A DNA stretch of 64,000 bases from JAKAGZ01 sp963748105 (GTDB lineage: Bacteria; Bacteroidota; Ignavibacteria; Ignavibacteriales; Ignavibacteriaceae), in NCBI GenBank assembly GCA_963748105.1, contig CAVVHP010000011.1:186001-250000 (forward strand), written 5' to 3'. Positions within the stretch are counted from its first letter, which is position 1, and each line of letters begins with the position of its first letter. The notes under the pieces are model-generated. The model saw only the letters and a list, made by a program, of their open reading frames with translations. It was not told where the DNA came from and did no database searches. Shown in pieces: positions 55,245 through 64,000 of the stretch. The position numbers and the translations under genes were made by a program.

Positions 55245-55508
55245 ATGGAAAAGATGCAGGAAAAAATAGACGAAATATTTAACAGGATTAAAGTTCCGGA
55301 GTCGGGACTTTCTCTGGGGGACAGTAACATAATCGAAAAATTGAGATATATAGAATCGAAAAATAAGCTTGTTGTTGTCAAATACCCCATGCATTCCCCT
55401 GAAGGGTGCTGTACGTTAATTTCCAACGCAATGTTGAACAGCGTGTTAAAGAATTTGAGAAATGAACTTGAAATAGCCTTTCCATCGCTAACGATTGAGG
55501 TTATTTAA
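55245..55508 (+). CDS. Small DUF59/MIP18-like protein next to the ATPase
   Basis: The 87-residue protein starts immediately after the ATPase stop codon. The pattern IDEIFNRIKVPESGLSLGDSNIIEKL followed by a beta-strand, GCCTLISNAMLNSVLKNL and a last strand recalls DUF59 proteins that help Fe-S or other assemblies, where DPE is the usual motif; here VPESG stands instead. The two adjacent Cys could bind metal. Similarity is by eye only. Confidence 0.45.
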   Translation: MEKMQEKIDEIFNRIKVPESGLSLGDSNIIEKLRYIESKNKLVVVKYPMHSPEGCCTLISNAMLNSVLKNLRNELEIAFPSLTIEVI

Positions 55509-55585
55509 TCCTGTAAAATGAAACGTATGATAATATTTATTGTAGGGGATCCGGTCTGTAAAAACTGTTTGCTGATTTCCCAACG

Positions 55586-55629
55586 TTTTACTCTGTAAAA
55601 AACTGTTTTGTGAAATTAATACGCAAAAC
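55586..55629. promoter_or_regulatory. Two palindromes upstream of satP
   Basis: TTTTAC-TCT-GTAAAA (55586-55600) is a perfect 6-bp inverted repeat. GTTTTGTG (55605-55612) and CGCAAAAC (55622-55629) match at 7 of 8 positions around 9 bp; the TGTGA half resembles a CRP-family half-site. Both precede the satP ribosome binding site GGAGGT. They are candidate operators for the acetate genes. Confidence 0.4.
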
Positions 55630-55659
55630 AATAATCAAACTAAACTAAGCGGAGGTACT

Positions 55660-56232
55660 ATGTCAGAAAGCACAAAAATTTTCGATTCAACTGCTAATCC
55701 GGCTCCATTAGGGTTACTCGGATTTGGTATGACGACTGTTCTCCTCAATTTGCACAACGCAGGATTCTTTGCCTTAAGCAGCATGGTTCTTGCAATGGGT
55801 GTTTTTTACGGAGGAATGGCCCAGGTTTTTGCAGGCTGGATGGAATGGAAAAAGGGAAATACATTCGGAACTGTTGCATTCACTTCATACGGTCTGTTCT
55901 GGTTAACACTTGTCTACCTTATAGTAATGCCAAGCTGGGGCGGTGTAACTAAAGCAGATGAAGGCGGAATGATCGCATATCTCTTTATGTGGGGTCTATT
56001 TACTTTTGTTATGTGGATTGCTACATTAAAGAAAAACAAAGCATTACAGGTAGTATTCTTTACATTGTTTATTCTGTTCTGGCTGCTTGCACTTGGCGAT
56101 GCTACCGGAAATGCAGCTTTAAAAACATTCACCGGCTGGGAAGGAATTATCTGTGGTTTGTCGGCAATTTATCTTGCAGCTGCAGAGATTTTAAATGAGA
56201 CTTATGGAAAAGTTGTACTTCCCATTGGCTGA
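55660..56232 (+). CDS. satP: SatP/GPR1-FUN34-YaaH-family acetate uptake protein
   Basis: The 190-residue protein has six hydrophobic helices and the family start ANPAPLGLLGFGMTTVLLNLHNAG (about 9-31; NPAPLGL is the diagnostic motif), with FYGGMAQVFAGWMEWKKGNTFG and YGLFWLTLVY further on. It imports acetate or succinate with protons as a hexameric channel-like carrier. The acetyl-CoA synthetase gene follows 38 bp later. Confidence 0.93.
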   Translation: MSESTKIFDSTANPAPLGLLGFGMTTVLLNLHNAGFFALSSMVLAMGVFYGGMAQVFAGWMEWKKGNTFGTVAFTSYGLFWLTLVYLIVMPSWGGVTKADEGGMIAYLFMWGLFTFVMWIATLKKNKALQVVFFTLFILFWLLALGDATGNAALKTFTGWEGIICGLSAIYLAAAEILNETYGKVVLPIG

Positions 56233-56270
56233 TTTATTTTTTCATAATCTAATTGTTTAGGAGTTAAACT

Positions 56271-58302
56271 ATGGCTGATAAAAAAACTAACGATGAGGTA
56301 TCGGAGTCCCAGATTGCGGTGCACTGGAAAGAGGAAGATTATTTCAATCTGAATGAAAAATTTACTCAGCAGGCAAATGTAAAAGACGAGAAAATTTTTG
56401 ACAGATTCAGTATGGATAAATTTCCGGACTGCTATAAAGAATATGCCGATATGCTTGATTGGTATAAACCTTATGATAAGGTTCTGGACTCAAGCAATCC
56501 GCCGTTCTTTTAAATGGTTTACCGGCGGTAAAATAAATGCTTCATATAATTGTATTGACAGGAATTTAGCTAAGTACAAAAATAAAACTGCGATACATTT
56601 TGTGCCCGAGCCTGAAAACGAAGCTATTCAACACATGACTTACCAGGAGCTTTATATTAAGGTAAATGAGTTTGCTGCTTTACTGCAGGATTTCTGTGGG
56701 GTCAAAGCCGGCGATACTGTTACTCTTCATATGCCGATGATACCGGAAATCGCAATTGCAATGCTTGCCTGCGCGCGCATTGGTGCTATTCACTCACAGG
56801 TGTTTTCCGGATTTTCAGGAAAAGCATGCGGCGAAAGAGTTGCTGATGCAAAAAGTAAAGTGCTGATAACTGCGGATTCATATTACAGGGCAGGTACTTT
56901 AATTGATCATAAAGAAAAAGCTGACGTTGCTTATGACGAAGCTTTGAAAGAGGGCATGAAAATAGAGAAGATTCTTATTTTCGAAAGGTATCCCGGGAAA
57001 TATTCTGCTAAAACACCGCTTGTTGAAGGGCGTGACTTTTTGGTAAATGATGTTATTAAAAAATACTATCATAAAAAAGTTGAACCGGTACAACTAAATT
57101 CAGAAGATACACTCTTTATTATGTATACATCCGGTTCAACCGGTAAACCTAAAGGTGCACAGCATTCAATTGGTGGGTATATGTCATACGTAACCGGTAC
57201 ATCAAAATATGTTCAGGATATTCATCCGGAAGATGTATACTGGTGTATGGCAGATATCGGCTGGATTACAGGTCACTCATATATTATATACGGACCGCTT
57301 GCCCTGGCAGCATCTTCAGTAATATTTGAAGGAGTTCCCACACATCCGGATGCAGGCCGTCCGTGGCGTGTTGCCGAAGAACTCGATGTGAATATTTTCC
57401 ACACTTCTCCAACTGCAATTCGTGCACTGCGTAGAAATGGTCCCGACGAACCCGCAAAATATAATTATCATTTCAAACATATGACCACGGTCGGCGAGCC
57501 GATTGAACCGGAAGTATGGAGATGGTATTATAATGTTGTTGGAAAGAAGGAAGCGGTTATTGTCGATACCTGGTGGCAGACTGAAACAGGCGGGTTCCTT
57601 TGCTCCACATTGCCGGGAATTCATAAAATGAAACCGGGAAGCGCAGGACCGGCAGTACCGGGTATTTACCCTGTAATTTTCGATGAAGATGGAAAACCTC
57701 TTCCGGCAGGCAGTGGTAAAGCCGGCAATATCTGTATTCAAAATCCATGGCCCGGCAGAATGCTTACTATCTGGGGTGATGATGACAGATTTGTAAGACA
57801 GTATTACGAACGTTACAATAAGGATCCCAAGAGCAAAAAATGGCAGGACTGGCCATATTTTGCCGGAGACGGCGCTGTGCAGGCAGCTGACGGATTCTAC
57901 AGGATTCTCGGTAGAATAGATGACGTAATAAATGTTGCAGGTCACCGTCTTGGTACAAAAGAACTGGAATCTGCCGCACTTATGTGCCAGGAAGTTGGTG
58001 AGGCCGCCGTTGTCCCTGTTGCCGATCCAATCAAAGGAAAAATTCCTCATATATTTGTTTCCTTGAAACCGGGAATTAAAGCCAGTGCAGAAATTGAAAA
58101 GAAAGTTTCTGATACACTGGCCAGGGAAATAGGCCCGATTGCCAAACCTGGCAGAGTGTGGGTTGTATCGGATATGCCTAAAACCCGTTCGGGTAAAATT
58201 ATGCGAAGAATTTTATCCGCGGTTGCCAATAAACAGGACGTCGGAGACATAACCACTCTTGCAAATCCGCAGGTGGTTGAAGAAATAAAAAATCTGGCAT
58301 AA
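56271..58302 (+). pseudogene. acs: Acetyl-CoA synthetase (AMP-forming), one frameshift
   Basis: The restored enzyme is about 676 residues, normal for Acs, which makes acetyl-CoA from acetate, ATP and CoA. Seen: the N-terminal DYFNLNEKF region, the P-loop-like YTSGSTGKPKG, DTWWQTETGG, the hinge FYRILGRIDDVINVAGHRLGT and the acetylation site PKTRSGKIMRR with Lys about 642. An extra T in the TTTT at 56508-56511 breaks the frame after SNPPF. The next frame continues as KWFTGGKINASYNCIDR. The regulatory genes for Acs lie just downstream. Confidence 0.95.
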
Positions 58303-58317
58303 GCCGACTTTTGTTTG

Positions 58318-58356
58318 ATGGAGGTTCTTACATTTGTTTTGAACCTCCATTTTTTA
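58318..58356 (+). terminator. Terminator after acs
   Basis: ATGGAGGTTC and GAACCTCCAT form a 10-bp stem with a 13-nt loop, followed by five T. It ends the satP-acs transcript, so the downstream regulatory genes need their own promoter. Confidence 0.9.
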
Positions 58357-58402
58357 TATATATTCCTTTACTGTTCTCATTATTTGGTGGAATCATTGTA
58401 TT

Positions 58403-60814
58403 ATGTTCCGAATAATACCGGAAGGACTGGAATATCATGAGCACGTCTTGCTAAAAGATGGTCAGGGGATATTTTTAAAACCAGCCGTAGAAAAAGACAT
58501 ACCTATAGTCGATTCATTCATGAAACGCCTTTCGCGCGAAAGCCTTCGAATGCGTTTTATGGCATCCATTTCCGAAGTATCACAGAGTCATATAAAAGAT
58601 CTTTGCAGCAGCGATTTTAAAGAGAGAGGCTGCCTGCTTGCAATTACCGGCGAAAAAAAGGACTCAAGGGTCATAGGGCTCGGTAACTACGTTGCAATTG
58701 GAAACGGGCACACCGCGGAAGTTGCATTCCTTATAGAGGATAAATATCAGGGTAAAGGAATCAGCACGGTTCTGCTTGAGAGACTGGCAGGATTAGCTGC
58801 CGCAAACGGGTTTATAGACCTGGAAGCAGAAGTCCTTCCTGAAAATCAACCAATGATGAATGTATTTAAGAGTTCAGGTTTTGAAAAACATCGTGTCTGG
58901 AGTTCGGACACCGTGCATTTTGAATTGCCGGTTAACGGTGGCGCGCAGGTTTGGGAAAGAGCGCAGTTGCGTGAGAGAATAGCGGTTGCAAATTCCCTCA
59001 TTCCATTGTTACGTCCAAAAGCTATCGCGGTTATCGGTGCTTCAAGAGATGCTTCATCTATTGGTAATATTATTTTTAAAAATTTATTGGGTGCCGATTT
59101 TAAGGGAGCTGTATACCCGGTTAATCCGCAAACAGATTTTGTAAACGGTATTAAGGCATACTCATCATCAAAAGAATTACCTGAACAAATTGACCTTGCA
59201 GTAATTTCAGTAAAAGCCGAAAAAGTTTTTGAGGTTGCAGAAGAAGCTATTGATGCTGGAGCGAAAGGCCTGATTGTTGTCTCCGCAGGATTTTCTGATG
59301 CTGGCGATGAAGGAAAAGAAAGACAAAGAAAACTTTTTGAACTTGTAAGATCTCGTGGTGTTAGGTTGTTGGGTCCGAGTTGTCTTGGAGTTATGAACAC
59401 GAACCCTGAAGTGAAATTAAATGCTAGCCTGGCTCCTGAAATTATGCCGCAGGGTCAAACTGGATTTTTTTCACATTCAGCGGCTCTCGGACTCGTGATC
59501 CTGGATTACGCTAGAGAAAAAGGTTTGGGATTTACTTCCTTTGTTTCAGCAGGTAACAGGGCTGATGTTTCAGGTAATGATTTATTGCTCTACTGGGAAG
59601 AAGATCCGGATACAAAAATTGCCATTCTTTACCTTGAAACTTTTGGAAACCCAAGAAGGTTTGTCAGGATTGCAAGAAGAATGTCGTATAAAAAACCAAT
59701 CCTTTGTGTAAAAGGTGCACGCAGTTCTGCCGGCAGAAAAACCGTTGAAGCAAAAAGTGGAGTACATGCCGCTGGTGAAAGGGAAGTTGAAGCATTATTT
59801 CATCAAACAGGGATTATTTTAGCCCCTACACTCGAAGATATTTTTGATGTAGCTGTGGTACTTGCACACCAGCCTCTGCCGGAAGGGAATCAGGTAAGCA
59901 TAATTGCAAATTCATCTGGGATGGCAACTCTTTTTGCCGATGCCTGTGAGATGAATGATCTTAAAATAGATGGACCCGGAGTCATAGATCTCGGTGCATT
60001 TACTTCTCCGGATAAATATGAAGAAGCAGCAATGCAGGCACATTTATCTGAAAAGGTTGATTCTTTATTAATTGGTTTTGCGTGCGTTGGAAATTGTGAT
60101 ACGGAAACTTTTGCCCAGGCCATAAGAAACGGAATCAGCAAAGCGGAAAACCAAAGTGGAAAAGAAAAACCCGTATTGTTTTGTCTTATGGGGGCAGCAG
60201 GAACAATTTCGCTTGTAGATGAAAACAATAATACTAACCGTAAATTTCCATCATTTCGTTTTCCTGAATTAGCTGTTAATGCTTTGGGTAGAATAGTTCA
60301 CTACGTAGATTTTAAGAAACAACCTCTTGGCAATATTGTATGGTATGAAGATGTTGATGCAGGGGAAGCAAGAAAAGTAATTCAAAAAATATTATCAAAG
60401 AACAAACAGCAGGATCAGTTTATAGATTTGGATAGAGACTCTTCGGAAGAATTGCTTAAGCATTTTGGTATTGAAACAACGGATGATGAACATTCACCTC
60501 TGGATATTGTAAACCTGAAAATTAAACCCGATCCTTTATTTGGCCCTCTTCTTGAAGTGAAAATATTAAACCATGATACAATTCTTCACATTACTCCAAT
60601 TACTGACAGAGATTTGGAAGAAACTCTTAAACAGATTCATTGTGATAAGAATAGCGGATTGAGTCAGACTCTTGGAAAACTTTCTCAAATGATAGAAGAA
60701 TTACCCTGGCTCTGGGAACTTAACGCAAAAGTTATTCTTGATAACAAACCAATATTAACTTCAGATGTTTTTATTAGAATCAAATCCGGTGGGGTCGAGC
60801 GTCCAGTTTATTAA
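58403..60814 (+). CDS. GNAT plus ADP-forming acyl-CoA-synthetase-like fusion (Pat-type protein lysine acetyltransferase)
   Basis: The 803-residue protein starts with a GNAT domain (about 20-175; GNGHTAEVAFLIEDKYQGKGI contains the acetyl-CoA loop Q-x-x-G-x-G/I). Then come a CoA-binding fold (AIAVIGASRDASSIGN, about 208-223) and two succinyl-CoA-ligase-like segments (about 350-600). The C-terminal ATP-grasp seems cut to about 130 residues, without the usual VLKI...HKSD core. Salmonella Pat has the same parts in the reverse order. It likely acetylates Acs and uses the synthetase-like part as a sensor. It leads the acuB-acuC operon. Confidence 0.85.
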   Translation: MFRIIPEGLEYHEHVLLKDGQGIFLKPAVEKDIPIVDSFMKRLSRESLRMRFMASISEVSQSHIKDLCSSDFKERGCLLAITGEKKDSRVIGLGNYVAIGNGHTAEVAFLIEDKYQGKGISTVLLERLAGLAAANGFIDLEAEVLPENQPMMNVFKSSGFEKHRVWSSDTVHFELPVNGGAQVWERAQLRERIAVANSLIPLLRPKAIAVIGASRDASSIGNIIFKNLLGADFKGAVYPVNPQTDFVNGIKAYSSSKELPEQIDLAVISVKAEKVFEVAEEAIDAGAKGLIVVSAGFSDAGDEGKERQRKLFELVRSRGVRLLGPSCLGVMNTNPEVKLNASLAPEIMPQGQTGFFSHSAALGLVILDYAREKGLGFTSFVSAGNRADVSGNDLLLYWEEDPDTKIAILYLETFGNPRRFVRIARRMSYKKPILCVKGARSSAGRKTVEAKSGVHAAGEREVEALFHQTGIILAPTLEDIFDVAVVLAHQPLPEGNQVSIIANSSGMATLFADACEMNDLKIDGPGVIDLGAFTSPDKYEEAAMQAHLSEKVDSLLIGFACVGNCDTETFAQAIRNGISKAENQSGKEKPVLFCLMGAAGTISLVDENNNTNRKFPSFRFPELAVNALGRIVHYVDFKKQPLGNIVWYEDVDAGEARKVIQKILSKNKQQDQFIDLDRDSSEELLKHFGIETTDDEHSPLDIVNLKIKPDPLFGPLLEVKILNHDTILHITPITDRDLEETLKQIHCDKNSGLSQTLGKLSQMIEELPWLWELNAKVILDNKPILTSDVFIRIKSGGVERPVY

Positions 60815-60837
60815 TTATAAAACCGGGGAGAATAGTT

Positions 60838-61467
60838 ATGCTAATCAGCGAAGTAATGAAAAAAAATCCTGTTACAGTAAACTTCGATATAAAATTAAAT
60901 GAAGCTTATAAATTAATGCAGGATAAAAAAATCAGGCACCTACCGATTTTGAAAGAAGAAAAACTTATCGGAGTTGTAACAGACAGGGATCTCAGATTGG
61001 CGACGAGCAAATTATCTGAACATCCTTTTGATCCTGAGACTGAAGTTGAAAAAATAATGAGCCATCCTGTTAGTACTACAAGTCCTAATGACCCGATTGA
61101 AAGAGCAACCCAGGTTATGCGGGAATTAAAAATTGGTTGTTTGCCAGTTGTGGAAGAAATGAAGCTCGTTGGGATTGTAACAAATACTGATTTGCTTGAT
61201 GCACTCCTTATGTTGACAGGAGTTCATCAGCCGTCCGGAAGGCTGGATGTCAGGCTTCCCAATAAGACAGGTGAACTAGCCAGGCTTACAATGTTACTTT
61301 CTGAGCAGAAAGTTAATATTCATTCAATACTCACATATCCGGATAAAGATGGTAAGGTCAGGCTTGTTTTGCGGCTTGGAACTATAGAAATGAAAATGCT
61401 TGCAGAATTGATTTGCAATGCGGGCTTTGAGGTAATCTGGCCTATACATATAGCATGTGTAAAATAA
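60838..61467 (+). CDS. acuB: AcuB-like CBS-pair and ACT domain protein
   Basis: The 209-residue protein has two CBS domains (about 6-60, EVMKKNPVTVNFD, and 76-125, IMSHPVSTTSPND) and an ACT domain (about 138-205, LDVRLPNKTGELARLTMLLSEQ). CBS pairs bind adenine nucleotides and ACT domains bind small effectors, so it should sense energy or metabolite state. In Bacillus acuB lies with the acetyltransferase and deacetylase genes for AcsA. Its end overlaps acuC by 13 bp, and CGGGGAGA precedes its ATG. Confidence 0.88.
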   Translation: MLISEVMKKNPVTVNFDIKLNEAYKLMQDKKIRHLPILKEEKLIGVVTDRDLRLATSKLSEHPFDPETEVEKIMSHPVSTTSPNDPIERATQVMRELKIGCLPVVEEMKLVGIVTNTDLLDALLMLTGVHQPSGRLDVRLPNKTGELARLTMLLSEQKVNIHSILTYPDKDGKVRLVLRLGTIEMKMLAELICNAGFEVIWPIHIACVK

Positions 61468-62588
61468 TTTATAATCCCAAATATAATCTATACGATCTTG
61501 GTGGAAGTCATCCTTTCAATCCTGTTCGCGTTGAAATGGTTTTGGACCTTCTGAATGAATTGAACTATTCTGTTGAATTAGAAACCCCTGATCCCGTAAC
61601 TCCAGAATTGCTTTATAAAATCCACGATGAAAATTATGTAAAAACTATAGAAGCAATTAGTAACGGGGAAGATCTGGACGAAATAGAAAAATACGGACTT
61701 GGTACAATTGATAACCCGGTAACTATAGGAATGGCTGAAGGTGCGAGATATCAGGTCGGTGGAACATTACTTGGAGCAAAATTATTACTCGAAAACAAAG
61801 CAGAAAAAGTTCTTCAAATGGGAGGCGGATTTCATCACGCGCACAGCAACCTGGCTTCCGGATTTTGTATTTACAACGATCTTGCTTTGGCTATTAAAGA
61901 AATGACAGATAAGGGATTACACGTTGTATACCTGGATATTGATGTTCATCACTCAGACGGTGTGCAGGAAATATTTTACACAGATGATAAAGTGATGACC
62001 ATTTCACTTCACGAATCGGGAGAATTTCTGTTTCCCGGAACAGGCTGGATTCATGAACTGGGCCAGGGAATGGGACGGTCTTTAAAATTGAATGTACCTC
62101 TCGATCCGTTTACCGAAGGTGATTCTTATCTTGATGTAATGGAAGGGATAATTGAGCCGGCATTAAAATGGTTTAAGCCCGATGCTATGATTGTAATGGC
62201 CGGAGCAGATGCCCATTTTTCTGATCCACTGGCAGACTTGCTTTTAACAACGATGGACTACGAAAAAATATTTAGGAAAATTCTAAAATACGCTGATGAT
62301 TACAGCAATGGAAAAATTATGTTTACACTCGGCGGGGGATATTCAATTACTGCCACACCGAGAATCTGGACTATACTTTATTTGTTAATTATGAATTTGG
62401 AATTTCCGGAGAATCTCCCGGAAAACTGGAGAAAAAGATGGGAAGAAAAAATCGGTAAAGAAATTCCTGAGTTTCTGCACGATCAACTGCCTGCCTATGA
62501 GCCTATACCCAGAAAACCAGAGATTGAAAAACACAACCACGATTTAATTCGTAGAATTAGTGATTCCGTTATTCAGTACTGGATATAG
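61455..62588 (+). CDS. acuC: AcuC-like histone-deacetylase-family protein deacetylase
   Basis: The 377-residue protein carries the class I/II HDAC fold: GGGFHHAHSNLASGFCIYND with the paired catalytic His, the zinc-binding LDIDVHHSDGVQ (Ser where HHGDG is usual) and the second zinc Asp in GADAHFSDPLADL, with GGGYS near residue 295. It should remove acetyl groups from Acs Lys642, reversing the Pat-type enzyme. It starts inside acuB in another frame, so translation is coupled. Confidence 0.9.
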   Translation: MCKIIYNPKYNLYDLGGSHPFNPVRVEMVLDLLNELNYSVELETPDPVTPELLYKIHDENYVKTIEAISNGEDLDEIEKYGLGTIDNPVTIGMAEGARYQVGGTLLGAKLLLENKAEKVLQMGGGFHHAHSNLASGFCIYNDLALAIKEMTDKGLHVVYLDIDVHHSDGVQEIFYTDDKVMTISLHESGEFLFPGTGWIHELGQGMGRSLKLNVPLDPFTEGDSYLDVMEGIIEPALKWFKPDAMIVMAGADAHFSDPLADLLLTTMDYEKIFRKILKYADDYSNGKIMFTLGGGYSITATPRIWTILYLLIMNLEFPENLPENWRKRWEEKIGKEIPEFLHDQLPAYEPIPRKPEIEKHNHDLIRRISDSVIQYWI

Positions 62589-63112
62589 CTTTAACTATTC
62601 TAAAAACCTTCTATCAGATATTTTACTTCAGGCTTCAAAAATATGTAACTATTTTAAATACGATTACATAAACTGGATAATCAATAAAATGTTTTATATT
62701 AATCCAAGAGGAACACTTGAAGAAGTGCATCTTTTCTTTGCTTTTCTTTATTGCAGCTTCTTTGTATCTGGCTGTAAAGATAAGATGCCGAAACCCGGTA
62801 GTAAAGACATTTTAACTTTAAAGCGGCTGCCTGGGTCAAAAATTATGGTGGACCGGAAGGAACAGAACTGGTTCAACTTTGGGTGAACAGGTCCGTTTTG
62901 CAGGATTTAACAGGAATTAAACATGCTGCAGAATATGGATTTTGAGAAATACAGACATTTCGTGTAAAATCTTAAAATTTTGTAGAATTTTTAAGCATTA
63001 CTTTTATAAAAAATGGCAACTTTTTTCCTTTTAAAAAGTATAAAGTGAACAGAGAAATAACTTGAAGTTTTCTTTAAAAGTATTATCTTAAACACATATG
63101 TAATAGCCAATT
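62589..63112. other. 524-bp gap holding a broken small gene
   Basis: No terminator is obvious after acuC. The middle carries a degraded lipoprotein-like frame, listed separately. From about 62946 to the S8 protease start I see only A-T-rich sequence that should hold the protease promoter. Confidence 0.3.
62717..62945 (+). pseudogene. Possible small lipoprotein gene, two frame breaks
   Basis: Three frames together read as one plausible protein. A TTG start gives KKCIFSLLFFIAASLYL, a signal peptide. A missing base near 62772 then leads to GCKDKMPKPGSKDILTLK, whose GC completes a lipobox. A missing base near 62822 leads to AAAWVKNYGGPEGTELVQLW and VLQDLTGIKHAAEYGF before a stop. Restored length is about 76 residues. 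The reading needs two corrections and a TTG start, so it is tentative. Confidence 0.35.
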
Positions 63113-64000
63113 ATGCCTATGAGAATTGTTCGTTTACTATTTATATTTTTATTTTCAGCAACTCTGTTTGCGCAAAATTACACGCAGAAATATTCTGCCA
63201 GTTTAAAAAACGAACTCAGCAGAACTTCTGATGATGGAACGGTATTGGTATGGATATTTTTTAAGGATAAAGGATTATCTCTAAAAAAGTATTTTGAAAA
63301 CCCCTCAAACATAGTAAGCGAAAAATCATTAAAGAGAAGAGCAAAAGTTCTTCCCGAATCAAACTTAATAGATTTTACAGACCTTCCCGTAAGCAAAAAC
63401 TATATAAATCAGCTCGAAGCAATTAATGTTCACGTTAAACAAATTACAAAATGGTTTAACGGAATTTCCACAATTGTAAAGAAGAGTGAACTGCCGAAAA
63501 TTTCCGCGCTTAATTTTGTAAGAAAAATTGATGTGGTTGCCGTTTATAAAGGCCCGGAACCACCCGAAATGGAAGAAGCAGTCGCCACCGGAATATGATA
63601 TCAGAAAAGTGCAAATCTCATACATACAATTACGGCAATTCTCTTGCAGAGCTTGAGCAGATAAATGTTCCCGCGGCGCACGACAGTGGTTATACCGGCG
63701 CGGGTGTTACAATTTGTCTTATGGATGCGGGGGTAAGTAATCTTTCATCACGAAGTGTTTACGAGAATGATTAACAACAACCAGATAATTGCTAAATATG
63801 ATTTTGTAAATCACGATTATAATATTGCAAACCAACCACTTCCGGATTCAGGCGATGGTTCACACGGTACCTGGACCCTGGCACTGATCGGCGGATTTAA
63901 GGAAGGTGAGATGATCGGGCCGGCCTTTGACGCAAAATATATCCTGGCGAAAACAGAAAACACCGAAGTGAATCTTCTATAGAAGAAGATAACTGGGTGG
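63113..64000 (+). pseudogene. Secreted S8 (subtilisin-like) serine protease, three frame breaks, cut by window edge
   Basis: The start gives MPMRIVRLL plus a signal peptide ending LFAQ (the ATG two codons later is also possible). An inhibitor-like prodomain-type region (about 25-155) with EKSLKRRAKV is followed by the subtilase start NSLAELEQINVPAAHDSGYTGAGVTICLMDAG, where Asp is the catalytic aspartate, and GSHGTWTLALIGG with the catalytic His. One base is missing near 63595, one is extra near 63743 and one is missing near 63935-63950; corrected, the frame stays open to the edge. The Ser motif and C-terminus, perhaps with a T9SS domain, lie outside the window. Confidence 0.8.

Noticed and set aside
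57316..58050. Long antisense ORF (244 aa) opposite acs
   Set aside because: Shadow of a strongly conserved coding frame. No ribosome site and no protein family pattern.
58846..59400. Antisense ORF (184 aa) opposite the acetyltransferase gene
   Set aside because: Opposite strand of a clear conserved domain. Composition is that of a shadow frame.
62560..62886. A 108-aa gene starting inside acuC
   Set aside because: Its first half does not look protein-like. Only a middle piece fits the lipoprotein trace reported instead.

Overview
The window is low-GC DNA, densely packed with genes on both strands. It most likely comes from the chromosome of an Ignavibacteriales-type bacterium (Ignavibacteriota, FCB group), probably a metagenome-derived genome. 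The clearest marker is the C-terminal type IX secretion sorting domain with a YPNPFNPST motif on the YCF48-repeat protein at 36776-38950. Bacillithiol genes (BshA, YpdA), a DUF5916 outer-membrane protein and a UPF0182 protein agree with this. No prophage, insertion sequence, CRISPR array or rRNA gene is visible. There is one tRNA, Arg with anticodon CCT.

Layout. 1-8302 (minus): a TolC / membrane-fusion / RND efflux operon with a PII-like protein and a DUF2892 membrane protein downstream, then a methyltransferase and an RlmD-type rRNA methyltransferase cut by the left edge. 8609-17397 (plus): a secreted S9 peptidase, YkvA-like and LapA-like membrane proteins, an HI0933-type flavoprotein, a coiled-coil protein behind a consensus sigma-70 promoter, a secreted H-type lectin, YwbE, a Nudix hydrolase, RecN and HemW. 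17424-25530: a dicarboxylate/glutamate symporter, HAD phosphatase, YpdA, class I aldolase, cytochrome c, YyaL-type protein and glycosyltransferase. 25620-30939: an Lrp-glnA pair, facing a bshA / hypothetical / RsmF-like / ArsC-like operon. 31147-42636: a PfkB kinase / RmlD-like / HAD-IIA operon, the DUF5916 protein, the T9SS protein, a methyltransferase and UPF0182. 42840-47548: tRNA-Arg, an isolated pduS-pduT pair, a PAP2 protein and a DASS anion symporter.

47813-62588 reads as one island for taking up and activating small carboxylates. A LytS/LytR (BtsSR-like) two-component system precedes a porin and a CstA-family transporter. An uncharacterised four-gene ArsA-type ATPase cluster follows, then SatP-type acetate uptake and acetyl-CoA synthetase (Acs). 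Last comes a set that should control Acs by reversible lysine acetylation: a GNAT/acyl-CoA-synthetase-like fusion, the CBS-ACT protein AcuB and the deacetylase AcuC. The right edge holds a broken small lipoprotein gene and a frameshifted S8 protease.

An important caution: at least ten single-base frame breaks and one in-frame stop interrupt otherwise intact genes, including the core genes recN and acs. Most are one extra base. This pattern fits residual consensus errors in the assembly better than real pseudogenes, so I describe these genes as restored reading frames. I cannot show that any system here is truly undescribed. The best candidates are the ArsA-type cluster and the orphan pduST pair.
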